Part shown: positions 54,419-64,000 of the stretch, in pieces | Layout of the letters: each line of letters starts with the position of its first letter | Numbering within the stretch: the first letter of the stretch is position 1 | Source: Semisulcospira habei | Taxonomy: Eukaryota; Mollusca; Gastropoda; Semisulcospiridae | Assembly: GCA_036245525.1 (NCBI GenBank) | Contig: BTPG01000002.1 | Location: 125,308,615-125,372,614, forward strand | DNA length: 64,000 bases | Direction: 5' to 3' | Notes under the pieces: generated by a model | Told to the model about the DNA's origin: nothing | Databases searched by the model: none | The model's input: only the letters and a program-made list of their open reading frames with translations | Made by a program: the position numbers and the translations under genes

Positions 54419-54885
54419 AGCCTCAGCCCCCAAAAAAGCTATCGAGCGGCGCTGCCGGCCATTAAGGGATAACAAACGCGGGGATATGGCTCACTTAACT
54501 CTTTCCATTCCACCGACAAAAGGGAAAGAGGGATCGATGGTGACAGCTCAACGACAGCGCATTCATTAGCTTAATTAATGACTGAGAAAGGGTGTGAAAG
54601 ACGTCAAAGTATTCACCCTCCCCCCCCTCCCCCCGCACCTTGTGCGTGCAGCCGCCGGTACTGTGGACATGCACACGGCGAGGTAATCTTTGAGTTTGAC
54701 TACCTTTGATGCATCACAGTGGACCCGTGACCTGCCGCTGTGCTGAACGCCAAGCTAATCGAGAGCCATTCTTTCACGTCGGGTCGAATCTGTCAGCGGA
54801 TGCAGGTTAGCTATTGGGCTTTTTACGCCGGGCATGCGACTACCGTCATCTGACGGTCAGACCAGCGGACGCAAGGAACATGAAC

Positions 54886-54941
<56 letters not shown>

Positions 54942-55035
54942 TTCTATGGCGCCTAACCTCAGGTAGAGTTCTAGGCGCCTAACGAATTTCAAAAATACAA
55001 CTACAAACACTGTACACAATATTACACACGCGCGC
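54886..55035 (-). mobile_element. 3' end of an L2/CR1-like LINE
   Basis: (AAT)n at 54888-54941, TTTCTATGGCGCCTAACC ... TTCTAGGCGCCTAACG stem, short UTR, then CG- and CA-repeats. No coding part left. Confidence 0.6.
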
Positions 55036-55050
55036 GCGCACGCGCGCACG

Positions 55051-55133
<83 letters not shown>
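55028..55133. repeat. (CG)/(CT)/(CA)n compound microsatellite
   Basis: CGCG units, seven CT units, then about 36 CA units. Confidence 0.96.
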
Positions 55134-55135
<2 letters not shown>

Positions 55136-55246
55136 CACACATTCCAGGCACCACAGCAAAGAAACTACAACAGAATCCGTCAGCAGTCAATGATTAATCA
55201 GTGGGGTAATGGAGTTGGAAAAGGGCTCGTGCAAATGTGTGAGGGT

Positions 55247-55463
55247 TTAACCCGCTCAGCCCCAAGGCGGCCGCATCGCCAAAACGCTGGAAGTATCACC
55301 TAAAGATCGCGTGCCAGTTGCAGGGCATGTATTGACCATGATAACTCAAGGGTAGTGCCTGATTAGCTTGGCGCCGTCAGGCGCCAAGCTAATCTGGCAC
55401 TACCCTTGAATTATCATGGTCAATACATCGCCTGCTGTAGGGCGTTTTGGCCAAATGGGTTAA
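55247..55463. mobile_element. Palindrome family C, 217 bp, reversed flanks
   Basis: TTAACCCGCTCAGCCCC to GGCCAAATGGGTTAA. The hairpin TTGACCATGATAACTCAAGG ... GGCGCC, loop GTCA, complement to ATGGTCAA is near perfect. The long flank lies on the left, as in the 38058 copy. Confidence 0.9.
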
Positions 55464-55659
55464 CCATGCCTCGAACATGCACCGCACGGCATCTCTCGCC
55501 GGGATGACGGGCAAAAACTGTAAGCTCTAACAACAAAAGCCGCGCCTGGCACACGACTCAGTCCGTGTCGTCACAAGTAGGCCAACACATTTATTTATAA
55601 TTAGGACTGAAAGAAATAAAGGAAATAAAGAAAATAAAAAGACCAGCGTTGAGGCAACA

Positions 55660-55661
<2 letters not shown>

Positions 55662-55754
<93 letters not shown>
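55662..55754. repeat. (TC)n microsatellite before LINE copy 1
   Basis: Pure TC, about 46 units, directly joined to LINE sequence at 55755. Confidence 0.97.
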
Positions 55755-55756
<2 letters not shown>

Positions 55757-55780
55757 AAATGCTTCCATCTCTATTCCTAA

Positions 55781-56620
55781 CTATTTCGTAAAGATGCCGC
55801 TTTGCCTCAACACACAGGGCTAGCGATTTACATGCATACGTCTGTATCTAGCTACGCCAAGCGGCGTCTAGACCTCGAATTTACCAAAGTGGAGTGTATG
55901 TGGCTCGAGTTAAAAACACCACAGTCATCACCTATACTAATCGGCTTTGTCTATAGAAATCCGGCAGCCGGCTGGGATTGGTTTGATGAGTTTACAGCTT
56001 TGATGGACAAGGCAAGTCAGAGCAAATGTGACATATTTCTCCTAGGTGATTTCAATATCGACCTATCTAGACCTAAGGGATCAAATGCAGCATGGACCAT
56101 GACCACATCGCTATTTGGTTTGACACAAATAATTAAAGCACAAACTAGAATCACATCTACATCATCCACGCTCATTGATCATATTTATGTTACCAACAAG
56201 GACAGAATAACTAGTGCGAATGTCCCGACCTTAGCCATTAGTGATCATAACCCGGTATGTTGTACAATTGCTCTGAAGCTTGATAGGCCAAAGAAAAACA
56301 AACACACAACTATAATGTATCGTTCTTATAAAAAATTTGATAGGGATAAATTCATGCACGATTTGCACAATACACCCTTTGATGATGTATACTGCCACAT
56401 TTGCCCTGACAATGCCTTGTCTTGCTGGATGAGTCTGTTCCTCGGAGTCCTTAACAAGCACGCGCCCCTCAGGGTAAAACGCGTTAAACATGCTACCATA
56501 CCGCCCTGGTTAACATTGGACATTAAAAATGCTATGTCGCTCAGAGACAAACTTAGAAAAGAAAAACTCTTTGATGACTACAAAAAACAACGTAATCAAG
56601 TAAAATATCTGGTAAGGGCT
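55781..56620 (+). pseudogene. CR1/L2-like LINE endonuclease part (copy 1)
   Basis: Opens after a TAA at 55778 with DAALPQHTGLAIYMH. Motifs: VECMWLELK, IGFVYRNPAA, CDIFLLGDFNIDL (Asp/Asn), TSTSSTLIDHIYV and LAISDHNPVCC (Asp/His). The first two endonuclease motifs (the WN and QE parts) are missing with the truncated 5' end. The frame is lost at an A9 run (56621-56629). Confidence 0.85.
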
Positions 56621-56629
56621 GCAAAAAAA

Positions 56630-58400
56630 AAGCATTCTTCAATCAAATGATCTCAGAAAACCGTGACACAGCATCCATTTGGAGAGCACTAAATGCTATT
56701 ACTAAAGGAAAAGCAGCCCCAGAAATACCATCTCATTTAAATTCAGACAAATTTAACAAGTATTTTCTATCAGCCGCTGAAAATCTAGCCCCATCGGCAT
56801 CAAATATCAGTACGCAATATAGTACCTCAAGTCTTCTGAGATCTTTCAGCGAAGCAACAAATATAACACAAAAATTCGTAATTCCTAATATATCAATAGC
56901 AGAAATCGGTAAGTATATTTCTGACATGCCGAATAAGAAAAGTAGAGGGATTGATGATATTGATAACCAATCGCTAAAATTGTCGTTGCCTTACACAATA
57001 CAATCCCTTACATACATTTTTAATCTGTGTATAAATAAAAGTTATTTTCCTACAGTCCTGAAGGAAGCAAAGGTAGTTCCGATCCCCAAAACTAAAAAAC
57101 TTTGAAGATATTCATAATTACCGACCGATCTCTTTGCTCTCAGCCTTGTCAAAGCCATTAGAGCGGCACATTCACAAGCATCTTCTTAATTTCCTTGAGA
57201 AAGGTAATTTACTAAACATTCAACAGTCCGGTTTTCGCCCGACCCATTCATGCCAGTCAGCACTCACACATATTGTACATTGCTGGCTAGAGTCAATTAA
57301 TAAAAATTTAATGTCGGGAGCAGTTTTCCTAGATCTTAAAAAAGCTTTTGATCTTGTGGACCATGAGATTCTCTTACATAAGCTTACAATATACCACATG
57401 GACGAAACTACAATAACTTTTCTCAGATCCTATTTGAAAGACCGAAAGCAAAAAGTATACGTCCATGGTCAGTACTCTTTGCAAGGCCATGTTAAATTTG
57501 GAGTTCCTCAAGGATCAATTCTAGGACCCCTCCTATTTTTACTTTTTATAAATGACCTTCCTTTACATATTTCCGACCCTAACGTTAATTGTAATCTCTT
57601 TGCGGACGACACAAGCCTTCACGTTCCTGGTAAGAACAGTCATGATATTAGTCGTCGTTTACAATCCAGTCTTGACGAAGTTTCTGATTGGTGCTGTAAA
57701 AACCACATGGTACTACATCCTGATAAGACGAAGAACATGTTAATCACCTCACGACAAAAACATCAACTTCACCCCCCTTCACTAAAGCTCAGTCTTAATT
57801 GCCAACCTATTGAACAAGTTCATGAACGTAACTTCCTTGGAATATGTATAGATGAGCAGCTAAGTTGGGAGAAACATGTGACTAATATATGTAAGAAAAT
57901 ATCATAAAATATATTTCTTTTATCACAATTGAGAAGTGTGAGTGACATAAATACACGAAAAATGTTTTTTCATGCGCACATTAAATCTCATGTTGATTAC
58001 ATCTCCACTGTTTGGGATGGTAGCGGTGATGTGCATATCAAAAAACTAAATTCACTATACAAAAGAGCCATTAAAAATGTAGATATAAGACCCTTTCCTA
58101 CCGCTGTAAAACTGCAAAATCTCAAACTTCTTGGCCTTCGTCAACAACTCGTTTACAACAAGTGCATACTTATGTTTAAAATTCTCCACAAGAAAGCTCC
58201 ACAGTATCTAACAGCTAAATTTACTCCACGACAGTGAAAGGTCCTCGAGGAACAGTACTCTTCGATTACCACTACCTCGCATTGACTTATTCGAATCAAG
58301 CCTAGCCTTTTCGGGACCACTTTTATGGAATTCACTTCCTCAACATTTAAAAACACTAACACACCTTTCCTCCTTTAAAACAAAACTACACATATACCTG
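56630..58400 (+). pseudogene. CR1/L2-like LINE reverse transcriptase (copy 1)
   Basis: Continues with FFNQMISENRDTASIWRALN and KSRGIDDIDNQSLKL; shift at the A run near 57095; then NYRPISLLSALSKPLERH, SGFRPTHSCQSAL, GAVFLDLKKAFDLVDH (Asp), GVPQGSILGPLLFLLFINDL, NLFADDTSLHV (DD), NFLGICIDEQLSWEKH, a TAA at 57905-57907, VDYISTVWDGSGDVHIKKLN, another shift near 58236, and LPRIDLFESSLAFSG to the end. The GSILGPLLF/FADD set and lack of RNase H place it in the CR1/L2 group. Confidence 0.88.
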
Positions 58401-58822
58401 ATGGAAACTGCTTAGATATATTATTTTTATCCTGTCATTCTGATGAAAGGTTATGTAAATGTATATATGTTAGTGCGTGCATTTACAAGGCTGTAAAGGT
58501 GTGTGTATGTATGTTTGATTCTTGGTACTTTGTGCTTGTTTTTGCTGTGCTATGTTGTTGTTGTTGTTGTTTTTTGTTGTTGTTTTTGTTGTTGTTTTTT
58601 TTAAGTTACTTCCTTTTTTTGCATTTGTTTATTGCTACCTTAGTAGTATCATTTTCTGTACTGCGTGTGTCTGTACTTATTTAGTTATGTTTTTTGTTTG
58701 CGTTAAATATTTTTTTGTTTGTCTTCATTTATATTTCATGTTGTAGTACGTTAGAAACGGCAAGTTTGAAAAATGACGTATTTGTATCTGTCAAAACTTC
58801 TACCGTTATGTAATAAAGTTTC

Positions 58823-58826
<4 letters not shown>

Positions 58827-58887
<61 letters not shown>
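58827..58887. repeat. (TC)n between LINE copies 1 and 2
   Basis: Pure TC, about 30 units, joining the tail of copy 1 to the truncated start of copy 2. Confidence 0.97.
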
Positions 58888-58890
<3 letters not shown>

Positions 58891-58904
58891 ACCACACGTC
58901 AAAA

Positions 58905-59565
58905 GCACCAGCTATGCCCGCTCTCTCTTAGTCTGTCTATAAACGGCAGCCCAATTGAGCAAGTATCACACCACCGCCTCTTGGGGGTCACTATAGATGA
59001 TCAGCTTAAATGGCAACTGCATATTAATAATGTGTGCAAAAGAGTTTCCAGAAGCCTGTATATGTTGTCAAAATTGAAAACAATTACTGACACAGATACG
59101 CGTCTTCTTTTCTACAATGCTCATGTCAAGTCGCACATAGACTATGCATCAACAGTGTGGGATGGTTCTAGTGATGTACATTTGAAGAGGCTGAACTCCC
59201 TACATAGGAGAGCTGCTAAGCTTATATTTCCCGATCCCGAACTCTCAACTGACGAAAAGCTTAAAACTTTAAAAATTCTCCCTCTATCCCAGCACTTTCA
59301 GTTCAATAAAGGTGTATTGATGTACAAGCTGTACAAGCAATCATGTCCACTGTACTTGAGTTCTTTTTTCTCAGAACGGACATCTGTAGCTTCTAGACAT
59401 GGACAACAATTCAAAGTACCCCTGCCGCGTATTGATTTATTCAAAACCAGCTTGTCATTCTCGGGAAGTTCATTCTGGAATTCTATTCCTGCAGACATTA
59501 GAAACGCAAAGACGCTCACCTCATATAGGGACAGCCTCTTCAAACACCTAGAATCTCTGACGTAA
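58905..59565 (+). pseudogene. CR1/L2-like LINE ORF2 tail (copy 2)
   Basis: The frame reads NGSPIEQVSHHRLLGVTIDD, KRVSRSLYMLSKLKTI, SHIDYASTVWDGSSDVHLKR, FQFNKGVLMYKLYKQ, PLPRIDLFKTSLSFSGSSFW and NSIPADIRNAKTL. Open for nearly 200 codons to its natural stop at 59565. One frame change occurs near 58930 at the start. The RT catalytic core lies in the missing 5' part. Confidence 0.88.
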
Positions 59566-59627
59566 TCAAATCATTACAGTATTGGGATAACTTACACGTG
59601 TGTTCAGATGTGTACATGTGCGCGTTT

Positions 59628-59704
59628 GTGTGTGTGTGTGTGTGTGTATGTTTGTGTGTGTGTGTGTGTGTGTATGTATGTGTGTGTGTATGTGTGTGTA
59701 TGTG

Positions 59705-59752
<48 letters not shown>

Positions 59753-60216
59753 CCTTTTTCCCATAGCCGTACCATAATATTTGAATGCCAAAGAGTACCT
59801 TTGAATACTGCATGTACTGTGTATAATGTGTTTGCCTTCATATGTGTGTGCTCGATATGTTGGGCGCGCGCTCGCGTATGTGTGTGAGTGTGTGTACTGT
59901 ATGTGTGACTCTGTGTGTGTGTGTGTGTGCGCGTGCGTGCATGCTGTGTGTGTGTATGTGTGTGTGTGTCGGCGTGAGAGAGAGAGAGAGAGGGGGGGGG
60001 GGGGAGAGATAGCACCTACATTCATATTTGCCCTTGCTGTATGAACTTTAATGTACTTAATGATTCTTTGTTTATTGCTTTACTTTGTATTTTTATTCAT
60101 TTTATACTTTTGTGTGTACGCGTATGCGGGTAGGTATGTCTGGAGTGCGTGCCGAGAGCGTGTGATGTTTTTGTGCGTATGTGCCTGAGTGCGTGCGTGT
60201 GTAAGTGTGTGTGTGT

Positions 60217-60247
<31 letters not shown>

Positions 60248-60286
60248 AGTGTTAGTGCGTGTGTGCATGCGTACTGAATTGCGGTG

Positions 60287-60354
<68 letters not shown>

Positions 60355-60355
60355 C
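59628..60355. repeat. GT/GA-rich compound microsatellites in LINE 3' UTR
   Basis: (GT)n 59628-59706, (GA)n 59707-59750, (GT)n and (GA)n again at 59880-60005, then long (GT)n 60200-60350. They lie within the 3' UTR of copy 2, so they either grew in place or belong to this subfamily. Confidence 0.93.
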
Positions 60356-60613
60356 GTGCATGCGCGGGTTGCGATGTGCATGCGTGCGTACCTGAGTGCG
60401 TGTGTGGGTATGTGTGTGTGTATGTGCGTGGTGCGTGCGTGCGTGAGCGAATGCAGCAGTGCATGCAGCAGTGTGTGGTATGTGTATGTTTACATGTCTA
60501 TGTCACTTATGTAGTAGATGTAGCAACGGCAAGTTTGAAAACTGGTCCTGTTACCAATAACTTCTACCGTTGGAAAATAAAGGTTCATTGTTCATTGTTC
60601 ATTGTTCATTGTT

Positions 60614-60625
60614 CTCTCTCTCTCT
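60614..60625. repeat. Short (TC)n between LINE copies 2 and 3
   Basis: About six TC units between the TTCATTG tail of copy 2 and GCGATAAATTTAG of copy 3. Confidence 0.85.
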
Positions 60626-60639
60626 GCGATAAATTTAGT

Positions 60640-62739
60640 TACTAGAGGCACGAATAAAAGCACAACTCCTTTACCGCCGCATCTCACAGCAAACAGCTTC
60701 AACAGCCACTTCGTCTCCGTAGCAGAATCATTAATCCCGCCGGGAATTGAGTCGCATGACTTTAGTCGATTTCTGCAAGCAGAGAACTGCCGGCACAAAA
60801 CCTTTCATCATACCCACTATAGCGGTCCATGAAGTTGGTAAATTAATTACATCCTTGGAAAATAAAAAATCATCAGGACTGGATGAGATTAGTGCGAAAA
60901 TACTCAATATATCCCTCCCATACATTGTATTGATTGTACATTGCTTAACGTCCCGACAGCAACAAGGCTTTCTCAGGACATGCCTGCACTGCTTGTGAAA
61001 AAAAAATAAACAGAACATTGAATGTATGTCGCCAGCCGGTCAAATACATTAAATAAACCTAACACATGGGGCCTAAATAAAGCTAAGACCATTTAGCAAC
61101 ACACATCCAATATCAAGAGCTACAGGCAGTGCAGACAGTAGGGAGAGTTTTAAAAAGGCAAATACAGGTGAATGGACAAAGGGTAGACAGAAATACATGC
61201 CCCAGAATAGAGAGAAAAACCCACCCTGTGGGGCTGACCAGGGTGACCCTGGGAACTAAAAAATACCTAACCCCACCCAAGTCCCCCAGGGCAGACCCAG
61301 GTGGGGGCCATACATTGTAGAGAGTATCACTTATATCTACAACATCTGTATTAATTTTAATTGTTTTCCAGACGCATTTAAAGACGCGAAAGTAATATCT
61401 ACCTAAATCTAAAGATCTTAGTGAAATTAATAATTTTAGGCCCATATCACTTCTACCTGTTCTGTCCAAGCCTTTAGAACGGCATATTCACAAGCATCTA
61501 TCTATATACCTGGAAAGCCGAAAATTAATCTATTCATTGCAGTCGGGCTTCAGATCAGAACACTCATGTCATACTGCGCTGATACGGATGATAGACACCT
61601 GGTTATCTTCCATCAACGACTCAAAACTTACAAGAGTCATGTTTCTAGATTTTCGTAAAGCCTTTGATCTAGTAAACCACGAAATACTGATCAAGAAAGT
61701 ATCTATGTACACCAACAACTCGGCGTCGTTTCTCAAATCCTACCTCGAAGGTAGAAAACAAAAGGTATTACTAAATGGCTCATACTCGAATCAAGGTTTA
61801 GTGAAGCATGGCGTACCACAGGGCTCTATTCTTGGTCCCCTTCTATTCTGCTTGTTCATAAATGATCTTCCTCTTTCGATAAAAAATGAAAGCGTTACAT
61901 GTGATATGTTTGCAGATGATGCTGCTGTACACACGCCAGATAAGGATATATCAAACATCAATTCACGACTACAAAACACACTGCAAGATATTGATGAATG
62001 GTGCAGTCATAATATTATGATTTTAAACCCGGTAAAAACGGAGAGCATGGTAATTAGCACCCGCCAAAAACACCAGCTTGGCTCTCTCTCACTCAGTCTG
62101 TCCCTCCAAGGCAAAACCATCAGCCAAGTTACTAACCATCGCCTGCTAGGAGTCACGGTGGACAACCAGCTTAGGTGGCAGCTACACATCAGTAACGTTT
62201 GTAAAATTGTCTCCAGAAATCTGTACATCTTAGCAAAACTTAAACACATTACTGATATGGAGACACGTCAACTGTTCTTCAATGCCCATATTTGATCGCA
62301 TATAGACTATGCTTCTACTGTGTGGGATGGTTCGAGAGATGTCAAATTGAAAAGATTGAACTGTCTACATCGGAGAGCTGCCAAACTAATACTCCCTGAT
62401 CCCAGCTTAACTACTGACCAAAAATTGGCAGCCTTAAAAATTCTGCCCCTGAAAGATCATCTAATTTACAATAAGGGAATGGTTATGTTCAAGGCATTAA
62501 ACGATAAGCTACCCCGATATATCACATCGCTATTTACCATCCAGTCATCAACATACTCCAGATCAAGAAAATCCCTTATTGTGCCGCGACCTAGAATTGA
62601 TCTCTATAAAACGAGTTTGACGTTCTCTGGCTCTAGTCTTTGGAATGCCTTGCCTAGAAACGTCACGACATCAGCTACTTTCTCCTCGTTTAAAGTCAGT
62701 CTCATCAAGTACTTATTTTTGTCAGCAGCATCCCCGTGA
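60640..62739 (+). pseudogene. CR1/L2-like LINE reverse transcriptase (copy 3)
   Basis: HLTANSFNSHFVSVAESLIP; shift near 60760; KPFIIPTIAVHEVGKLITSL and KKSSGLDEISAKILN; SINE; shift near 61397; INNFRPISLLPVLSKPLERH, SGFRSEHSCHTALIRM, RVMFLDFRKAFDLVNHE (Asp), GVPQGSILGPLLFCLFINDL, DMFADDAAVHTP (DD), HRLLGVTVDNQLRWQLH, a TGA at 62293-62295, then IDYASTVWDGSRDVKLKRLN and PRPRIDLYKTSLTFSGSSLW to the stop at 62739. Two frameshifts, one stop and the SINE inactivate it. It is closest to copy 2. Confidence 0.9.
60930..61307 (-). mobile_element. SINE-like retroelement, copy 3, with 12-bp target duplication
   Basis: Same unit as 3264-3643. Flanks CCATACATTGTA at 60918-60929 and 61308-61319. 378 bp, minus orientation like the other two. 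It separates the codons for SLPYIV from those for ESITYIYNICI of the host LINE. Confidence 0.92.
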
Positions 62740-63281
62740 CTGTGCACATATTGAAAAATACTATTTCTCATTAGATCATTAATTGCGTGTATCACAGGTT
62801 TCGACTGATGACTCATATTTATTCGGCACAGCTTGTATGTAACCAGCTACTCATATGACTGACTAGCTTAAGCGTGTGTGTGCACGTGTGTGCGTTTTGC
62901 GTGTGTGCGTGTGCGCACGTGTATATTAGAGATAGAGAGTGGCGTGCTCAAATGTGCATGCGTTATGTATGCGTATTAGGTTGTGTGTATTCTTATTATA
63001 TTATTTTAATTAAACCTCACAACATGTCATTATGCCCGACCAGTAAAGTTGGTAATTCCTATGTCACTTCCCCCCAACATTATTATTATTATTATTTTTC
63101 TTTTTTTCATTCTTGGCTTGTGCTGTGTCATGTAATTTTATTTTTTTTCCTTCTTAGTAGTAGAAAACAATTAGTACGATAGTAACTCTGTAATCAGTAG
63201 ATTAGCAACGGCAAGTTCGAAAAATGGTTGTTACTACCAAAACTTTTACCGTTGTCAAATAAAGGATCATTGTCATTGTCA

Positions 63282-63284
<3 letters not shown>

Positions 63285-63366
<82 letters not shown>
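63285..63366. repeat. (TC)n after LINE copy 3
   Basis: Pure TC, about 41 units. Confidence 0.97.
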
Positions 63367-63368
<2 letters not shown>

Positions 63369-63407
63369 CTACAATAATTGAAATTTTCGTCTCTATTTTC
63401 ATTTTGA

Positions 63408-63412
<5 letters not shown>

Positions 63413-63492
<80 letters not shown>
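63413..63492. repeat. (TA)n microsatellite
   Basis: Pure TA, about 40 units. Confidence 0.97.
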
Positions 63493-63497
<5 letters not shown>

Positions 63498-64000
63498 CAT
63501 ACATTGTATTTCTATCTATCTGCAAACCACCGACATGCAAATGCAAATGTAATGGATTCAGTGTCTATATCATCCTATAAGCCTGTGGCTTGTTTTGATC
63601 TGATGGAAATTGCTGCATATCCTCTGATGCATTTTGCAAAGCAATAAACTATTTAAACCAAGTAGGCCAACACTGGTTACCTTCCTCGACCCACTCGGCC
63701 AGATTTTCGGAAAAGGATCCAGTGTCGCGATTGGCTGCGGGAGGCAAAAAGGCAGCCGCTTGAGATGGACAAGAGAGATGGCAACTCGCTTTTTGCCTCA
63801 TTAGGCGCGCGAAGCATTAGTTGGCCGTTGCCAATGGCTGATGAGGAGCGTGCAAAGACGGCCCCCCGATCCGTCTGTACAAGACACTGAGGCACAGCGG
63901 GCGCCCGTACAGCCGTAGGGGGTCCGCGAGAGCCCATGCACGACTCTAGCTGAAGAGGATCGGTTCCCTGAATTCAATGTGTTCCATCTGTATGAAGGCG
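63493..64000. other. No gene recognised
   Basis: Unassigned to the window end. A minus-strand frame at 63677-63937 is open but has no recognisable domain. Confidence 0.4.

Larger units (their letters stand above)
55755..58826 (+). mobile_element. CR1/L2-like LINE, copy 1 of three
   Basis: Endonuclease fragment, full RT and ORF2 tail, then a 3' UTR ending AACGGCAAGTTTG ... TTCTACCGTTATG, AATAAAGTTTCATCA. It lies between (TC)n at 55662-55754 and (TC)n at 58827-58887. The 5' end is truncated inside the endonuclease. Confidence 0.88.
58888..60613 (+). mobile_element. CR1/L2-like LINE, copy 2, 5'-truncated
   Basis: Starts inside the RT thumb region. ORF2 tail to 59565, then a 1-kb 3' UTR dominated by GT/GA repeats. 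It ends with GCAACGGCAAGTTTG ... CTTCTACCGTTGG, AATAAAGG and four TTCATTG units. (TC)n precedes and follows. Confidence 0.88.
60626..63284 (+). mobile_element. CR1/L2-like LINE, copy 3, split by a SINE
   Basis: Truncated between endonuclease and RT, then full RT, tail and 3' UTR to TTAGCAACGGCAAGTTCG ... TTTTACCGTTGTC, AATAAAGGATCATTGTCATTG. Followed by (TC)n from 63285. The SINE at 60930-61307 interrupts it. Confidence 0.88.

Overview
The window looks like nuclear DNA of a metazoan, most probably a marine mollusc or another lophotrochozoan. This is inferred from the retrotransposon types (I-like, CR1/L2-like, Rex1-like, RTE-like), from tRNA-derived SINEs whose ends read GACGTTAAACCC, and from very dense microsatellites and palindromes. 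I did not identify a species. I see no convincing intact host gene, no rRNA, no functional tRNA and no CRISPR. Nearly everything recognisable is mobile or tandemly repeated.

Layout: 0.5-6.4 kb is an almost complete minus-strand I-group LINE (ORF1 with zinc knuckles; ORF2 with endonuclease, reverse transcriptase and RNase H), split by a SINE. 7.2-7.4 kb is a CpG-rich 53-bp tandem array. 7.4-11 kb is a field of palindromic elements. 11.4-15.1 kb is a TIR-bounded element holding a coding remnant and a nested RTE-like LINE. 15.3-17.3 kb is a Rex1-like LINE. 18.3-21.5 kb is an RTE-like LINE whose RT reading frame is still open, followed by a tRNA-derived SINE with target duplication. 22-24.5 kb holds more palindromes. 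24.8-27.6 kb holds the only multi-exon-like coding region, a broken gene with an XRN/FEN-type GNDFLP motif. 28-42 kb is microsatellites, palindromes, a head-to-head LINE fold-back and a second SINE copy. 42.3-48.7 kb is a 72/76-bp minisatellite of about 70 monomers lying between the two halves of a palindromic TTAA element. 49-55.5 kb has more palindromes and a 52-bp minisatellite. 55.7-63.4 kb has three successive same-strand CR1/L2-like LINE copies, each set between (TC)n tracts.

The most notable pattern is the palindromes. At least nine sequence families (called A to I here) recur as hairpin-capable units. Families A and C have full copies of about 214-217 bp bounded by TTAA, and families D and E share the same kind of ends (TTAACCC or TTAACTCATTC). 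Within a family both arms often carry the same changes, so arms seem to evolve together. Neighbouring units can share one TTAA. One unit has apparently been expanded to 6.3 kb by the minisatellite. Non-autonomous transposons using a TTAA-type (piggyBac-like) machinery are one explanation, but no transposase is visible here.
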